A DNA stretch of 64,000 bases, from positions 50,390,797 through 50,454,796 of the forward strand of contig CM029627.1 in assembly GCA_017311315.1 (NCBI GenBank). The letters run 5' to 3'. Positions within the stretch are counted from its first letter, which is position 1. Each line of letters opens with the position of its first letter. The notes under the pieces were generated by a model that saw only the letters and a list, made by a program, of their open reading frames with translations, was not told where the DNA came from and made no database searches. Position numbers and translations under genes: made by a program. Below are positions 8,600 through 20,519 of this stretch, piece after piece. The DNA comes from Dendrocalamus latiflorus (Eukaryota > Streptophyta > Magnoliopsida > Poales > Poaceae).

Positions 8600-10890
8600 T
8601 GATGATCCTGCGTTTAGAGAAGGAATCACGTATTATAGTCATAATATTTTTCGGCATCTAGGGTTCCACGGGGATTATGAATATGTATGCTTGTTTTGTT
8701 TGTTGTGCTGATGCCGAGGGGCAGGTTGTTGCTTGCGTTCCTGTTCTTCAAAGGGTAGATGTTTAGTGTTGGCTGTTAGCTTTCTTCGTGATAGTTGAGG
8801 TCAGTGTTGGTATTTGAACTTTAACTGTAAACTGGTGTCTCCAGTTCTGTACATGCTATCAAGTTTGAAGTCATTAGCGTGCAAACACCATGGATGAAAT
8901 ATTTGTCTTAATTTGATAGTTGATTTTGGTGAAAAAGATATCCAATTATCCACTGTCTAATGATTGCCTAAGTTCAAAGTCAACCAGGAAGAGAACTATT
9001 TTACCACAACAATTTAATAAGATAGCTAAAAGATGTAAAAGTATCGTATGTAAATTAATAGTATCTTAAATGCTTGATAAGCTATGATTACTGTATTGGA
9101 AAGGAGTATGTCACTAAAATGTAATAAATGAGTATGGATTATGTTTTCTATGGAGAATATTTATTGCTGGAAAAAATTTTATGGAGTATATTTATTACTG
9201 GAAAGGAGCATATCACAGCAATGAAGTATAGAGTATGTAACAAGAAAATTAGTACTGAGTGAGTAAGATATGTAGACTAGTATATAGTACGTACACAATG
9301 AGAATATAAAGAACTAGCCAGGAGTATTTTGAAAAAAGTATATACTGAGAAAAGTATCTTTGTTTTGTTTTTTTGCTAGTGAGTATCTTTGTTGTCTACA
9401 TAATGCATAAAACATCTGGAAAGTGTGCAGCAACCGGCAGGATGGAAACTCTTTTCAATGAAAAAAGCTTGCAAGTTGTGATAGAATAAAAAAAGAAAGC
9501 AATGGATGTTATAACATCATTACCTCACTTATCTTGTCATGCCTATTTGAATGGGTTTCACCCAGAGGCCCTATTTCATTTAGAGAATCTAGTACTGCTA
9601 TCTTTCATCTCTTACATTCCTCATTTCCAAACTCTTCAATTAGGAGTATCTTGCATTGATTCATCATGCGAGTACCAGATCCCAGTGACATTGATGGTGT
9701 ATGCTTGTTTGATGAATATGTTGTGAAGCGTGGGTTATCAGAATGGTGACGGGAGTACAATGTTACTCAGTAGTATGTAAGTATTACCTGCTGAAGCAAA
9801 CATTTTTGTAGGAGTGGATAGTGGCAGCTTATTACTCTCGATATTGGATATTGATGTGGATGAACCATTGGCCCTTTCCAGTGGAGTGCTAATATTATCT
9901 TGATTTGTCGTAATAGTTTCTTGAGTTATTCAAATATCAAAACAAGGAGTCTCAATGGACATTACAGATCCATTACGCTAAGCATATGGCACCTCAGTGG
10001 AGTACACTGTCTTGTTGGAAGCATTGCCTTGGAAGTGGTATATGGCAAAAAAAAAGAGACAAGGATATTTCTCAGTATGTTCAAAACACAAATTTTTTTT
10101 TTTGAAAACACAAGTTACAGATAGGTATTTACCTGTACTTTGCAGGGTATTAGACTATTCCCCTTCGAGCACTTTGACAGCATTGTCACGAGGTCCAGAA
10201 GGGCCCTGAGTTGGAGAGGGCTCTGATAATTTCAAAATAATGGCCGTCATGATCACCAGTTGAATTAAAAGGTTCAAGAAACTAGTACTATAAATTGTTA
10301 CATGTTTAGTTATTCATGATGCTAGATAAAATACCAGATTTGTCAGAAATTTCAGTGGGCTTGTAGGCAGAATTGTGGATATGTGTACGTACATCAGACA
10401 ATGGGGCATTTGGTGTAGCATTAGTTTGTTCATTGACTCCCAAAACATTTCGAAGTATCACCTTAACTGCTATCCTCAGAATATAAAGAGCGGTTTCATC
10501 AAGTACTTTTCAGCACTTCTGTAATGCTTCCATGGCAGTTTTATTGTCTGTGATATTGACAAAGTCTGAGATGTCATCCAAAATAATATTGAATTCACCA
10601 TAGGCATCCGTCACCACATCATTAATCAGTGGTTGTGCCTTGAAAATTTGTTTACTGTATTGTGCTCAATTTGTTCCCTTTTCATCCTTTTAGGCTATTA
10701 CAGTCACAACATAAGTTGTAGTATATCATCATATTCCCTTAGCTCAAATTGATTCTGCATAATAGGGCAATATTCATCATATATCTGATTAGTCAAGTAT
10801 GTCATCCAAGTATCAATTGTATGGTGTGGCAGGACCAAGAACACATGGAATTTATATTTTCATTGCAAGGGGACAAGCACAGGAGATGAA
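8600..10890. other. Interior of the CACTA element without a clear gene
   Basis: The sequence is AT-rich and probably includes long introns of the TNPA-like gene. Between about 9040 and 9900 short words GAGTAT, AGTACT and GAGTAC recur unusually often. From about 10390 to 10945 the minus strand has a protein-like frame broken by stops (see findings). Nothing else can be supported. Confidence 0.4.
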
Positions 10891-10896
10891 TTTGTT

Positions 10897-12123
10897 AACT
10901 TTCGAATCGAAAGGTCAAACATCACATTTGGTAACTTGTACTATAAGAAGCGATGCGGTAGGGCTGCAGCAACTCTAGAGGATCTCGATTATGAGGTTGA
11001 TGCAGATTCAATGATAGTAAATAATGAGGGGGACAAAAAATCAGATTAGTATTGTCAAGGGAGGAAGAAAGAGAGCGACATGTGAACATAACACCCATGA
11101 AACTACCGAACTCTGCCCCAACTTTTGACGAAGAGTGTACAGAGGAACCAATTGACAAATACAAGGATTGGCTTGCGAATCTACATCAGGAGGAAGTGGG
11201 CACGGGTAAGTTAAGTTGTTGCGCTCGTCTCAATTATTGTATTGTAATAGACTGCAACGACCATTGCACTCAAATAAACATGATTGCAGAATTTCAGGAT
11301 AACTACAGGGATGAGACAATAGCAACATACAGTGAATGGCTAAGGCTGCAAGGCGATCTTGTTGATATTCGTAAGTTAATATGACTCGCCGTGTATGTAA
11401 AACAAATATGAGTTCTTAGGAATCGTTTGTAACTTACACATGCTTCCATTTTCTGCAGAATCATATTTGCAAAACCGTAGCCTGGGTACTCAGAGAACTG
11501 GAGAGGATGAAAGTCAAGACAGCAACTCAACACCAACATTGGCGCATCCTTCTCATGCTCGGCGTCAGAAACAACAGGGAAATGGTAAGCCTCAGTTGTT
11601 TAAATTTTTGTATATGTGGTTCAATTACATTTTCCCTATCTGAATGAGTATATTGAATTTATGCTATTGTATATCGTTTTGTTCGAGGAGACTGCCAAAA
11701 GACGAAGAAACGTGGACACGGCACTCTTAAAGGTTTAGCAGCAGTAAGCAAGAGAATTAAGCAAGGCAATCAGAAACTAAAAATCGAATTCTCATCTAGA
11801 CTGGGAGGACCTGTAGGTGAAAACGCACGCACGTTTGTGGATGAAGTTGTAATGTTTACAAGAAAAAAGGCTCCCCTCATTGGAGTGAGAAGTTGGAAAG
11901 ATGTGAAGCAAGTTGTCAAAAATTCAATAGCAAATGATATAATGGTAAGTTACAGAAATTCTAACATAATTCAAAAAACCACCTACTCTTTGTATTTTCT
12001 TTTTAACAGAATAGGTGGGACATTGAGAATTCCGAGGATACAAAGCTAAAGATATGGGCCATCGCTAAGGAGAGATACAAAGGATGGCGATCAACATTTA
12101 GTTCTACGTACACACATATGTAA
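10897..12123 (+). CDS. TNPA-like protein, Transposase_24 (Ptta/En/Spm) family
   Basis: Exons are ~10897-11205, 11290-11370, 11459-11584, 11688-11944 and 12010-12123 (stop TAA at 12121), all joined by GT-AG introns in consistent phase. The last two exons give the conserved block LKIEFSSRLGGPVGENARTF, then a basic KKAPLIGVRSWKDVK stretch and IWAIAKERYKGWRSTF. This is the pattern of the plant En/Spm-type Transposase_24 domain, the DNA-binding TNPA class that contacts subterminal repeats. Earlier exons are acidic with repeated [Y/W]-x-[E/D]-WL motifs (KYKDWLANL, TYSEWLRLQ). In the first exon a one-base change in the A6 run at 11035-11040 is needed to join the frame from 10897 to that at 11052, suggesting a frameshift. 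The 5' exons are uncertain. Confidence 0.65.
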
Positions 12124-12259
12124 TTTATTTATTTTTGCACACCATCCACTAGTAATCGATTGCATTGTGTTTGAAATTAAGAGGACGCCGAAAACACTAT
12201 ATTCTGTTGTCAGGGTAGCTTCAGAAACACCCTATGAGCTGCATTTTGCTTTCTTTTTC

Positions 12260-12800
12260 TCTTGTTCGGCCAGCAGAGTGGACTACAAAGAATTGATTTT
12301 TTTCTCTAAGCTTTCAGCCAATCTTTCTCTGTGCTTTTATTTGGTTTCGGACAGCATGGGTTGCTTCTAGTTCGGTCATGAGCAGCTGCCTTATTTCTTT
12401 CGGGTGATGGACAGCACACCAACTTTTGTTTTCGGTTGTTCCTAACAGTACATGTCTCGGCCAGCAATTATTGTCTCATTTTGATTGGCCGAATGATGTG
12501 TGTATCTTGCTGTCCTATTCTTGTTTGCTCAAGTTTTCTTTTGGCATTTACTTCTTTCGGCAGCAGTAGTACTCATTTCGGCCATGCATGCTTAATCAAC
12601 CTCCTTGCCGAGAGTACAGGTAGCAGATTTTTGTTTGGGAATTGCTCTTGAGCATCTCTTCCCAATCAGCATTTATTGTTGCCGAATGCATTTCTGGCTT
12701 TGGGTCTACTGCAGCTATCAATTTCTTCTTGTACTTTCTTTTGGCCCTTGGTGTTGTTTGCCAAACCGAACAGTAGTGCAGTACCATTTTTCTGGTGGTT
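12260..12800. repeat. Scattered TTCGGCCAGCA motif cluster
   Basis: About a dozen short variants of TTCGGCCAGCA occur in both orientations (for example TTCGGCCAGCAG, TTTCGGACAGCATG, CTCGGCCAGC, TTGGCCGAAT, TTTCGGCAGCAG, AAACCGAACAG). They are spaced 30-60 bp apart in a T-rich background just downstream of the TNPA-like stop codon. They may be additional protein binding sites or a repeat of separate origin. No coding frame is supported here. Confidence 0.45.
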
Positions 12801-13189
12801 CTTGAGCTCTACATATTTTGACAATCATGTCTATATCTCTAGACAGTTGCATTGATGCAGTAATGAACATATGTATTCATGTTATGAAAATATATTCCAT
12901 TTACAATGTGTTACTGTCGTGATGAGCTGAACAACTGATGCATATGCCATTTTGAATGATTTTATTCAGGAGGAAGGAACAAATTGAGTGCAGTGCTTTA
13001 GCCATGGGAAGCTAAGGTCAATTCAAGCTATTCAGCGAGGTCAAGCCAAGCTTCAATGCAGTGATAGCTAGGGACATTTTAGTGATGCTTGTAATACAAC
13101 TTCAAATTTTTATCACAATTAAAGTTGGTTTCATTTCAGATATGTGTAGCAACAAATTCTATTTTGATATAATGATTTTACTACATCGG

Positions 13190-13397
13190 TTGATTCCTGT
13201 TGTGACAAACATTAATGGCGTTGCAATAATTCTTGTTGCTACTAAAGCAATGCGTTGCAATTTACACTATTCCCTTCAACTTTTGGCGTGGCAATGTATG
13301 CTATAGCAACAAAAAAACAGCGTACCAAAAGAGTCTATAGCAACAAAAGATCAAGCGTGGCATTAGAAGCTATGGCAATGAAAATAACAAGCGTGGC
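13190..13397. repeat. Right subterminal array, part left of the insertion
   Basis: GTTGCAATA, GCGTGGCAAT and CTATAGCAACAAAA words mark the beginning of the right-hand CACTA array. The array is interrupted at 13397 by an LTR retroelement that duplicated the GTGGC of one such motif. It resumes at 25073. Confidence 0.7.
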
Positions 13398-13641
13398 TGT
13401 TGTGGCTACAGACCAAACAGAGAGAGATGGTAGTGGAGAGTGATGACGATAAGTGTAATGGCCTGGGTTCTCCCCATGGCTTGTACTCATATATATGTGC
13501 ACATGAGGAGTGCTTTTACAGTTATACCCTTACATCTGGTTATCCCCTCTGGGGCAGTTATGTCATTACACATGGCCTATTTTGGGCCTTATAACCTCCT
13601 ACCAGGCCTGCTGGGTTTAGGTGGGGGCCATCCCTACGACA
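13398..13641 (-). repeat. LTR (3' in element sense), copy 1
   Basis: The 244-bp LTR begins TGTTGTGGCTACAG and ends CCCTACGACA on the plus strand. GGAGCCTCTCATGGTAAAGG follows. In element sense this is the 3' LTR, with the weakly purine-rich stretch next to it as the possible polypurine tract. It carries a TATATATG word usable as a TATA box. Its partner lies at 24830-25072. Confidence 0.92.
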
Positions 13642-14564
13642 GGAGCCTCTCATGGTAAAGGGCTTCACAAGGCCGAAACCATGTTGCCGAGTCCTTTGGC
13701 CCCCTCCGTCCCGCGGCCTGTGAACCTGTCCAGACTTGACCCGGGGCTGCGTTGCGGCCGAAGCAGATGCGTGCTCTTCTGGCCGTCCACGTGGTGAAGC
13801 GTGCTCGGCGCGGTGCAGGCCTTGAGGCGTCGTGACCGCCAATGTGACGGCGGACACCGGCATCTGAACTTCTGAGGCGCGCGCGTTCCGCAATCGTTGC
13901 GACCTTGCCGCCTGGTTGGGTGCTTTTTAATGACGGTTGGCTTGCCAGGGGGCAAGCTGTCGCATCGTGTAGTGTGCCTTCTCGTAAGTCGAGCGTGCGA
14001 CGGTTTCCGGAGAGCACGCGGTGGGGTGCGGTCGGTTGCTCTTACACGCCTCTGGTAGCTGCACCGCCCGACGCCTTGCGCTTGTGCTTCCATCGGTTGG
14101 CATGCCTCCACGCTGGCGACTCTTCGCCTAGCGAGGCTGAGTATAAATATGGTGGCGCCAGGGGCCGCTGCCTAGACATTCCTTGCTGTACGTCCCGTAC
14201 CTGTTCATGGTTAACTTCTCATATGTAGGAAAAGTTTTGTGCACCTGTGTTTGATGACTGCGTCGACCGGCGCCTATGCCCGCGAGCGCCGGTGAACCAA
14301 ATACGCCCCGTTTGTGGGAATGCTTCACCGCTTGATGCAGAAATGGCAAGGCCTGACTTGCTCTCGTAGACAGATATGGAGTCATCCGTACGCTCTGCTC
14401 GTGCGAACGAGCATACGCTGGTGTGGCGATTCATATCTGCCTACGAGATCATGTCTGCTCTTGCCGCAACATCGACCTTTGGCTGTTCGAGTTATGGTGG
14501 TCGTATGTGCTATTTTCCGTTCATGGGTGGCGCCGAAGTCGAAGTCGACGCGTTTTCCATCCCC

Positions 14565-16540
14565 TACCGTTCGAACGGGTGGCGGCGAAGCTGGCACCTA
14601 GTTGAGGTAGACGCGCGCACTCGGTTCCCTACCCTTCGAACGAGTGGCAGCGGAGGCTGGCGCCTAAGGCGAAGTAGACGCACGCGCTCCGTCTCCTACC
14701 CTTCGAACGGGTGGCAGCTGAGGCTGGCGCCTAAGGCGAAGTAGACGCGCGCGCTTCGTCCCCCTCCCTTCGAACGGGTGGCAGCGGAGGCTGGCACCTA
14801 AGGCGAAGTAGACGCGCGCGCTCCGTCCCCTACCCTTCGAACGGGTGGCAGCGGAGGCTGGCGCCTAAGTTGAAGTAGACGCGTGCGCTCCGTCCTCTAC
14901 CTTTCGAACGGGTGGCAGCGGAGGCTGGCGCCTAAGTTGAAGTAGACGCGCGCGCTCCGTCCTCTACCTTTCGAACGGGTGGCAGCGGAGGCTGGCGCCT
15001 AAGGCGAAGTAGACGCGCGCGCTCCGTCCCCTACCCTTCGAACGGGTGGCAGCGGAGGCTGGCGCCTAAGTCGAAGTAGACGCGCGCGCTCCGTTTCCTA
15101 CCCTTCGGACGGGTGGCAGCGGAGGCTGGCGCCTAAGTCGAAGTAGACGCGCGCGCTCCATCCCCTTCCCTTCGAACGGGTGGCAGCGGAGCTGGCGCCT
15201 AAGTCGAAGTAGACGCGCGCGCTCCGTCCCCTTCCCTTCGAACGGGTGGCAGTGGAGCTGGCGCCTAAGTCGAAGTAGACGTGCGCGCGCTCCGTCCCCT
15301 ACCCTTCGAACGGGTGGCAGCGGAGCTGGCGCCTAAGTCGAAGTAGACGCGCGCGCTCCGTCCCCTACCCTTCGAACGGGTGGCAGCGGAGGCTGGCGCC
15401 TAAGTCGAAGTAGACGCGCGCGCTCCGTCCCCTTCCCTTCGAACGGGTGGCAGCGGAGCTGGCGCCTAAGTCGAAGTAGACGCGCGCGCGCTCCGTCCCC
15501 TACCCTTCGAACGGGTGGCAGCGGAGCTGGCGCCTAAGTCGAAGTAGACGCGCGCGCTCCGTCCCCTTCCCTTCGAACGGGTGGCAGCGGAGCTGGCGCC
15601 TAAGTCGAAATAGACGCGTGCGCTCCGTCCCCTTCCCTTCGAACGGGTGGCAGCGGAGCTGGCGCCTAAGTCGAAGTAGACGTGCGCGCGCTCCGTCCCC
15701 TACCCTTCGAACGGGTGGCAGCGGAGCTGGCGCCTAAGTCGAAGTAGACACGCGCGCTCCGTCCCCTACCCTTCGAACGGGTGACAGCGGAGGCTGGCGC
15801 CTAAGTCGAAGTAGACGCGCGCGCTCCGTCCCCTTCCCTTCGAACGGGTGGCAGCAGAGCTGGCGCCTAAGTCGAAGTAGACGCGCGCGCGCTCCGTCCC
15901 CTACCCTTCGAACGGGTGGCAGCGGAGCTGGCGCCTAAGTCGAAGTACACGCGCGCGCTCCGTCCCCTTCCCTTCGAACGGGTGGCAGCGGAGCTGGCGC
16001 CTAGGTCGAAGTAGACGCGCGCGCGCTCCGTCCCCTACCCTTCGAACGGGTGGCAGCGGAGCTGGCGCCTAAGTGGAAGTAGACGCGCGCGCTCTGTCCC
16101 CTACCCTTCGGACGGGTGGCAGCGGAGCTGGCGCCTAAGTGGAAGTAGACGCGCGCGCTCTGTCCCCTACCCTTCGGACGGGTGGCAGCGGAGCTGGCGC
16201 CTAAGTCGAAGTAGACGTGCGCGCTCCGTCCCCTACCCTTCAGACGGGTGGCAGCGGAGGCTGGCGCCTAAGTCGAAGTAGACGCGCGCGCTCCGTCCGC
16301 TTCCCTTCGAACGGGTGGCAGCGGAGCTGGCGCCTAAGTTGAAGTAGACGCGCGCGCTCCGTCCGCTACCCTTCGGACGGGTGGCAGCGGAGCTGGCGCC
16401 TAAGTCGAAGTAGACGCGCGCGCTCCGTCCCCTACCCTTCGGGCGGGTGGCAGCGGAGGCTGGCGCCTAAGTCGAAGTAGACGCACGCGCTCCGTCCCCT
16501 TCCCTTCGAACGGGTGGCAGCGGAGTTGGCGCCTAAGCCC
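14565..16540. repeat. 67-bp GC-rich minisatellite, about 29 copies
   Basis: The unit contains CGAACGGGTGGCAGCGGAG, CTGGCGCCTAAGTCGAAG and TAGACGCGCGCGCTCCGTCC with a period of 66-70 bp. Variation is mostly single bases and small indels in the CG-rich part. The array lies between the element's 3' LTR and the start of the antisense gene. A shorter array of the same family occurs in copy 2 at 41060-41405, on the other side of the antisense gene. Confidence 0.93.
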
Positions 16541-17099
16541 CGCGAACCCCGCCGCTGGGCGGTGACTTGGGGCCTTGTGATACGGTCTTGCGCTATAAAG
16601 ACTCCTGGAATCGCGCCGCCCCCTGATCTGCCAGGGTTAGGTTTCCGTACTCTGCGACCTGGCGCGTCCGGGGCACGCGGCGGCCTATGACTGGTGGGTG
16701 GTAGGATGTGGACGGTTGCGTGTTTGCAGCCGCTCGCCTCTTCCCTAGGCAAGGGGGACACGGGGCGGGCAGTGGATGGCGCGTGTCGGAGCTGTTGTGA
16801 CGGCCCTTGGCGCCTGTGAGCCGCGACCTTCCAGCGGTGGGCGGGGGGTTGCGCTAGATGGGCGCTTGTACGACTGCGGTTGCGTCTCGTACACGGGCCT
16901 TCGCGACCCTTCGCTTTTAATTACAGGGAATCGTGCGGGGCGGGCCTTTACATCGCTGCGGTTGCGGCGGCATGGGCGAGGTGGCTTGAAATAGCCCCCC
17001 CGTAACAGCGTCCCCGCACCTTTACGCCCTCTTTCCTGTCTGCTCCGTCTTCCACACCTTCGCGCTACGCTCACCGCTGCAACCTTTCCATGGAAAGCG

Positions 17100-20000
17100 A
17101 TGGCTTCCAGTGGCAAGCACGGCCAGATGGTTGGTGGCTCTGACGTTCGCCGGCGACCCGCGCAGCTAAAGGTGAAATACGTGCTCGAAGAGCGCGACCC
17201 GGCGGCGGCTGACAAGGAGCGGCTGGCGGTGGAGGAGGGAGGCACGTTCTCCGGCGAGGTGGGCCCCTCGCTCGTGACTGAGAAGACAATCCAGGGGCTT
17301 CTGCGCGCGGGGAAGTTGTCCGAGCGCCAGAATGTACGACTGCCTGCCGCTGACGAGACGGAACCGCATCCCGAGAGATCGGAGGCGGTCGTGTTCGTCG
17401 CCTTTTTTGACGTGGGGCTCCGCATCCCAGCGACGGCTGTTGTGGGCGACGTGCTGCGGACCTTCGGGCTGGAGCTGGCGCAACTGACTCCGAACGCCGT
17501 GGCCCGGCTCGCGGTGTATAGCTGGGCCTTGCACTCGGGAGCGTGTTGGCCCAGCGCCTCGCTGTTTGCCTACCTGCACGAGGCACGGCACCAGCCCAAG
17601 GACCGGAAGAACGGGACGGTGTCGAGCTTCGGCAGCGTCACCTTTATCCTTCGTCCATCGTGCAAGAGGCTCTTCCCCGCGAACTCAACTCGCGGGAAGT
17701 GGGAGTCTTACTGGATGAAGCGGTGGTTCTACCACTGCGTGGAGAGCGGGAGCGGCCTTGAGTGCACAGGCCGACCCATCGCGTTCAAGCCCTCGCCCGG
17801 CCGAACGCTCGACGATGAGGACAAGCAGAGGGTCCGACGGCTCGTAGGCTTGGCCGCCCGCTTCAACATGCGCGACCTCGCCGAAGAGTTCGTGATGTAC
17901 GGCGTGGCACCGCTTGCCCGCGACTGGTGTCTCGCCGCCGAGAGGCGTCGAGACGACAATGTCTTGCCCTCGGTCTGCTTGCTGTCGGCGCCCGGCGATC
18001 TTCGTAAGCCTCGCTCGTGTCTGTCCTTTGCCAACGCAGAATGCGTTGTATGCTGATGGTCTTCTCCTTTGTTTCAGAGATTCCCTTAGAGGAGGCGGAG
18101 CAAGCCGCGCGCGTGTTCCTGGGGTCGTACACCGGCAGGGAGCATAAGCAGCGTGCGGCGGCTGTTTCCGAGGCGGGTCTGGGGCGGATCAACCGCGTGT
18201 GCGAGGCTCTGGGCCTTGCCGTGCCGGACCGTGTCGCTCCGGACGACGGTGCAGCGAAGGAGAAGAAGAAGAGGAAGGCCTCGTCTCGGAAGAGGGGGCG
18301 CGGTGGGGCGCCTGCCGCTAGTGTTTCCGAGGGCACGGCGGACGCGGAGTCGGACTCGGCGAGGTATGCCGACTCCGGTTTGGGCGGCGCAGATGTCGAA
18401 GGCGAGGTATCTTCGGCGAGCGCCCCGGACGGCGGGTTTGCCGCGAGCGGCCGAAGGGGGGAAGCCTCACCGCCCGCCGAAGTCACCGAGGCGGAACACG
18501 TGCAGACCAGCGATGCCGAGGTGGAGCTTTCGGCCATAGCCGCTGTGGTGCCGGTGGCGCCTCCCGCGGGGGCGCACGAAGCTGTGCTGCCTTTACCGAC
18601 GGCAACAGAAACCGAGGTGCCCCCTGCGGCTCCCGCCACCATGGAACTTTCGCCCCTGAGCGTGGCAGCGACGGGGGCTTCGCTAACCGCGGCTGCGGGG
18701 GCAGTGCCGCTGCTGGCTGCCCCGGCTAAACGGCCGTGCGTGCGGCCGGAGCTCCACCGGACACCGCGGGGATTTGTCGTGGCCACGGGCATCAGAAGCC
18801 TGTGGGACGCCAGCGCAAGCGCCGGAGGCCCTGCGGCACATGCACCTTCTGCCCCCCTGACGACGCCGTCCACCGCGCGGGGACAGCCGCCGGCCTCCCC
18901 GAACGCGGAGGCTTCCGCCCGCGGCGGAACCATTCCTTCGGCTACCGAAGGTAAGGTGGCCGAGCTTACTCTGGTGTATGCTTTTATGCCTTGGAGTGGT
19001 CACCCGTATGCTTATGCACAGCGTTGCTCATTCCGGAGGGGGAGCATCTGACGGAACACGGGGCCTCGGAGCACGTGAGTCCTGCGGACTTCGTGCCGCC
19101 TCCGGAGACGCTGAGGGCGTGGCGCGGGATTGTGAATGACGCGGCCACGAGCATCGACCCGCAAGTGCTGTAGGCCTACGGTGCGGGGCGCCTCGAGGAC
19201 GCGTTCGAGGTGTCTGGGGTGAGGGTAGGTACTCATGCGACCACGCCTGAGTTTAGCTGAGTTTGCTGAGTCTTTTCCCTTCTACAGACACTCGTGCTGG
19301 GGCAGGCCCTGCAAACGGCCTATGCTCGTAGCCCAAAAGCGCTCGAGGATAGGCTGCGGGCCGCCGAGGGGGAGCTGCGCGAAGCCTCTGGCGCCCGCTC
19401 TGCCCAAGACGCCCGCATCCGCCAGCTGGTAGCGGAATGCGCCGAAGCGAGGGCGCACGCCGAGGGGCTTGTTGCATCGGCGCAGGAGTCAGTCGCAGCA
19501 GCTGCTGATCAAAAGTTCGCGGCGGAGCGGGACGGGCTCCTGGAGCAGGTCGCCGCGCTAGAGAAGGAGAAAGGCGAGCTTGCCTTGACTCTAGCGGAGC
19601 GCAACCGGACGCTGGGCGACGCCTCGGTGGTTGCCTGGGACGCCATGCAAGCGCTGGAGAGCCATCTTCAAGGGCTGGTGGCGGAGGTGCCGGGACGCGT
19701 CTTCGGTCTGGAGGAGCTGTCTCGGACGCTCCGCTGGGTCGGGGATGCCGCCAACGTCGCGCGCGACGCGGCGACGTCCTTCGGCACCCACTGCGCGTAC
19801 ACTTCGGCCTGCTTGGTGTGCGCGCTCCTTCAGCACCGCGGTTGTACGCATGTCACCGGGCTGAATGACCCCCAGCTGGAGATGCCTGGCGGGGCCGGAG
19901 TAATGTCCGGCGCCATCCGCTCCGCTCGCCGTGCCCTTGGGCCCTTCTGCGACCGGATCTGGAATCCCGTCGGGGCGGAAGCTGTACGGATCGAGCTCCG

Positions 20001-20109
20001 GAAGTCGCTCTACGGGACGGGGAGCCTCGGCCAATTTCTGGACGGGGTCCCTCGACGCGATGATGGCGGCGCTGGGCCCTCCGAAGGCGCCGGGAATCCG
20101 CAGGTCTGA
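17100..20109 (+). CDS. Antisense spliced gene, PF04195-like plus coiled coil
   Basis: Exons are 17100-18003, 18078-18950, 19022-~19219 and 19288-20109 with GT-AG introns in consistent phase. The N-terminal third holds the conserved block VVFVAFFDVGLRIPATAVV, LELAQLTPNAVARLAVYSWA and the WESYWMKRWFYH motif. This is the 'putative gypsy type transposon' domain (PF04195, by memory) common in grass repeats. The middle is a low-complexity acidic/Ala-rich linker with a KKKRK basic patch. The C-terminal exon has a long Ala/Glu/Arg coiled coil (for example RDGLLEQVAALEKEKGELAL) and a conserved helical tail. An in-frame TAG at 19171 interrupts exon 3. The gene runs opposite to gag, which lets introns survive reverse transcription. 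Function is unknown. Confidence 0.7.
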
Positions 20110-20519
20110 TGCCGCGGCGCCTAGGTGTAGGCGTGCGTTGTACTGTCCCTTGTTTTTGCTAATAAAGCGCACACTTTCTGCATGCATGCTGATTTTCACC
20201 TATATCCCGGGCAGCTTCCTTGCTGGGGCCGGCTTCGGGCGGCCGACCTTTCAACCCGACGACGCCTTCGATGCTGGCGAAGGGCCGAAGAGTCGCTCGA
20301 CGTTTGGGCGAGCCGGCCTTCTTCGAGCGAGGCCCCGACTTTAGCGCATGTTAAGGACGAACCCGCGGGGTAGCGGCTTAGAGCGGCCGGGATGTTGGCG
20401 GACCTTTGTACATGTGATTCTTCTGGTAAGCAGACCTCCTGGCATTTTAAGATGTGTGCTGTGTGTTGATGCCGCCGTTGGCGACGTAGCTGCGCCAGGG
20501 TTCCGTAGAACGGACAGTC

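Noticed and set aside
8186..8602. 138-codon plus-strand basic frame
   Set aside because: It overlaps the ATG-started exon at 8377 in a different frame and lacks splice support. Its Arg-rich composition reflects GC content.
14565..16540. CRISPR-like array
   Set aside because: Whole units repeat without unique spacers, and the context is a plant retroelement. It is a minisatellite.
17863..18933. 356-codon minus-strand frame opposite the antisense gene's second exon
   Set aside because: The plus-strand exon has in-phase splice sites and a homologue in copy 2. The minus frame is a GC-rich shadow.
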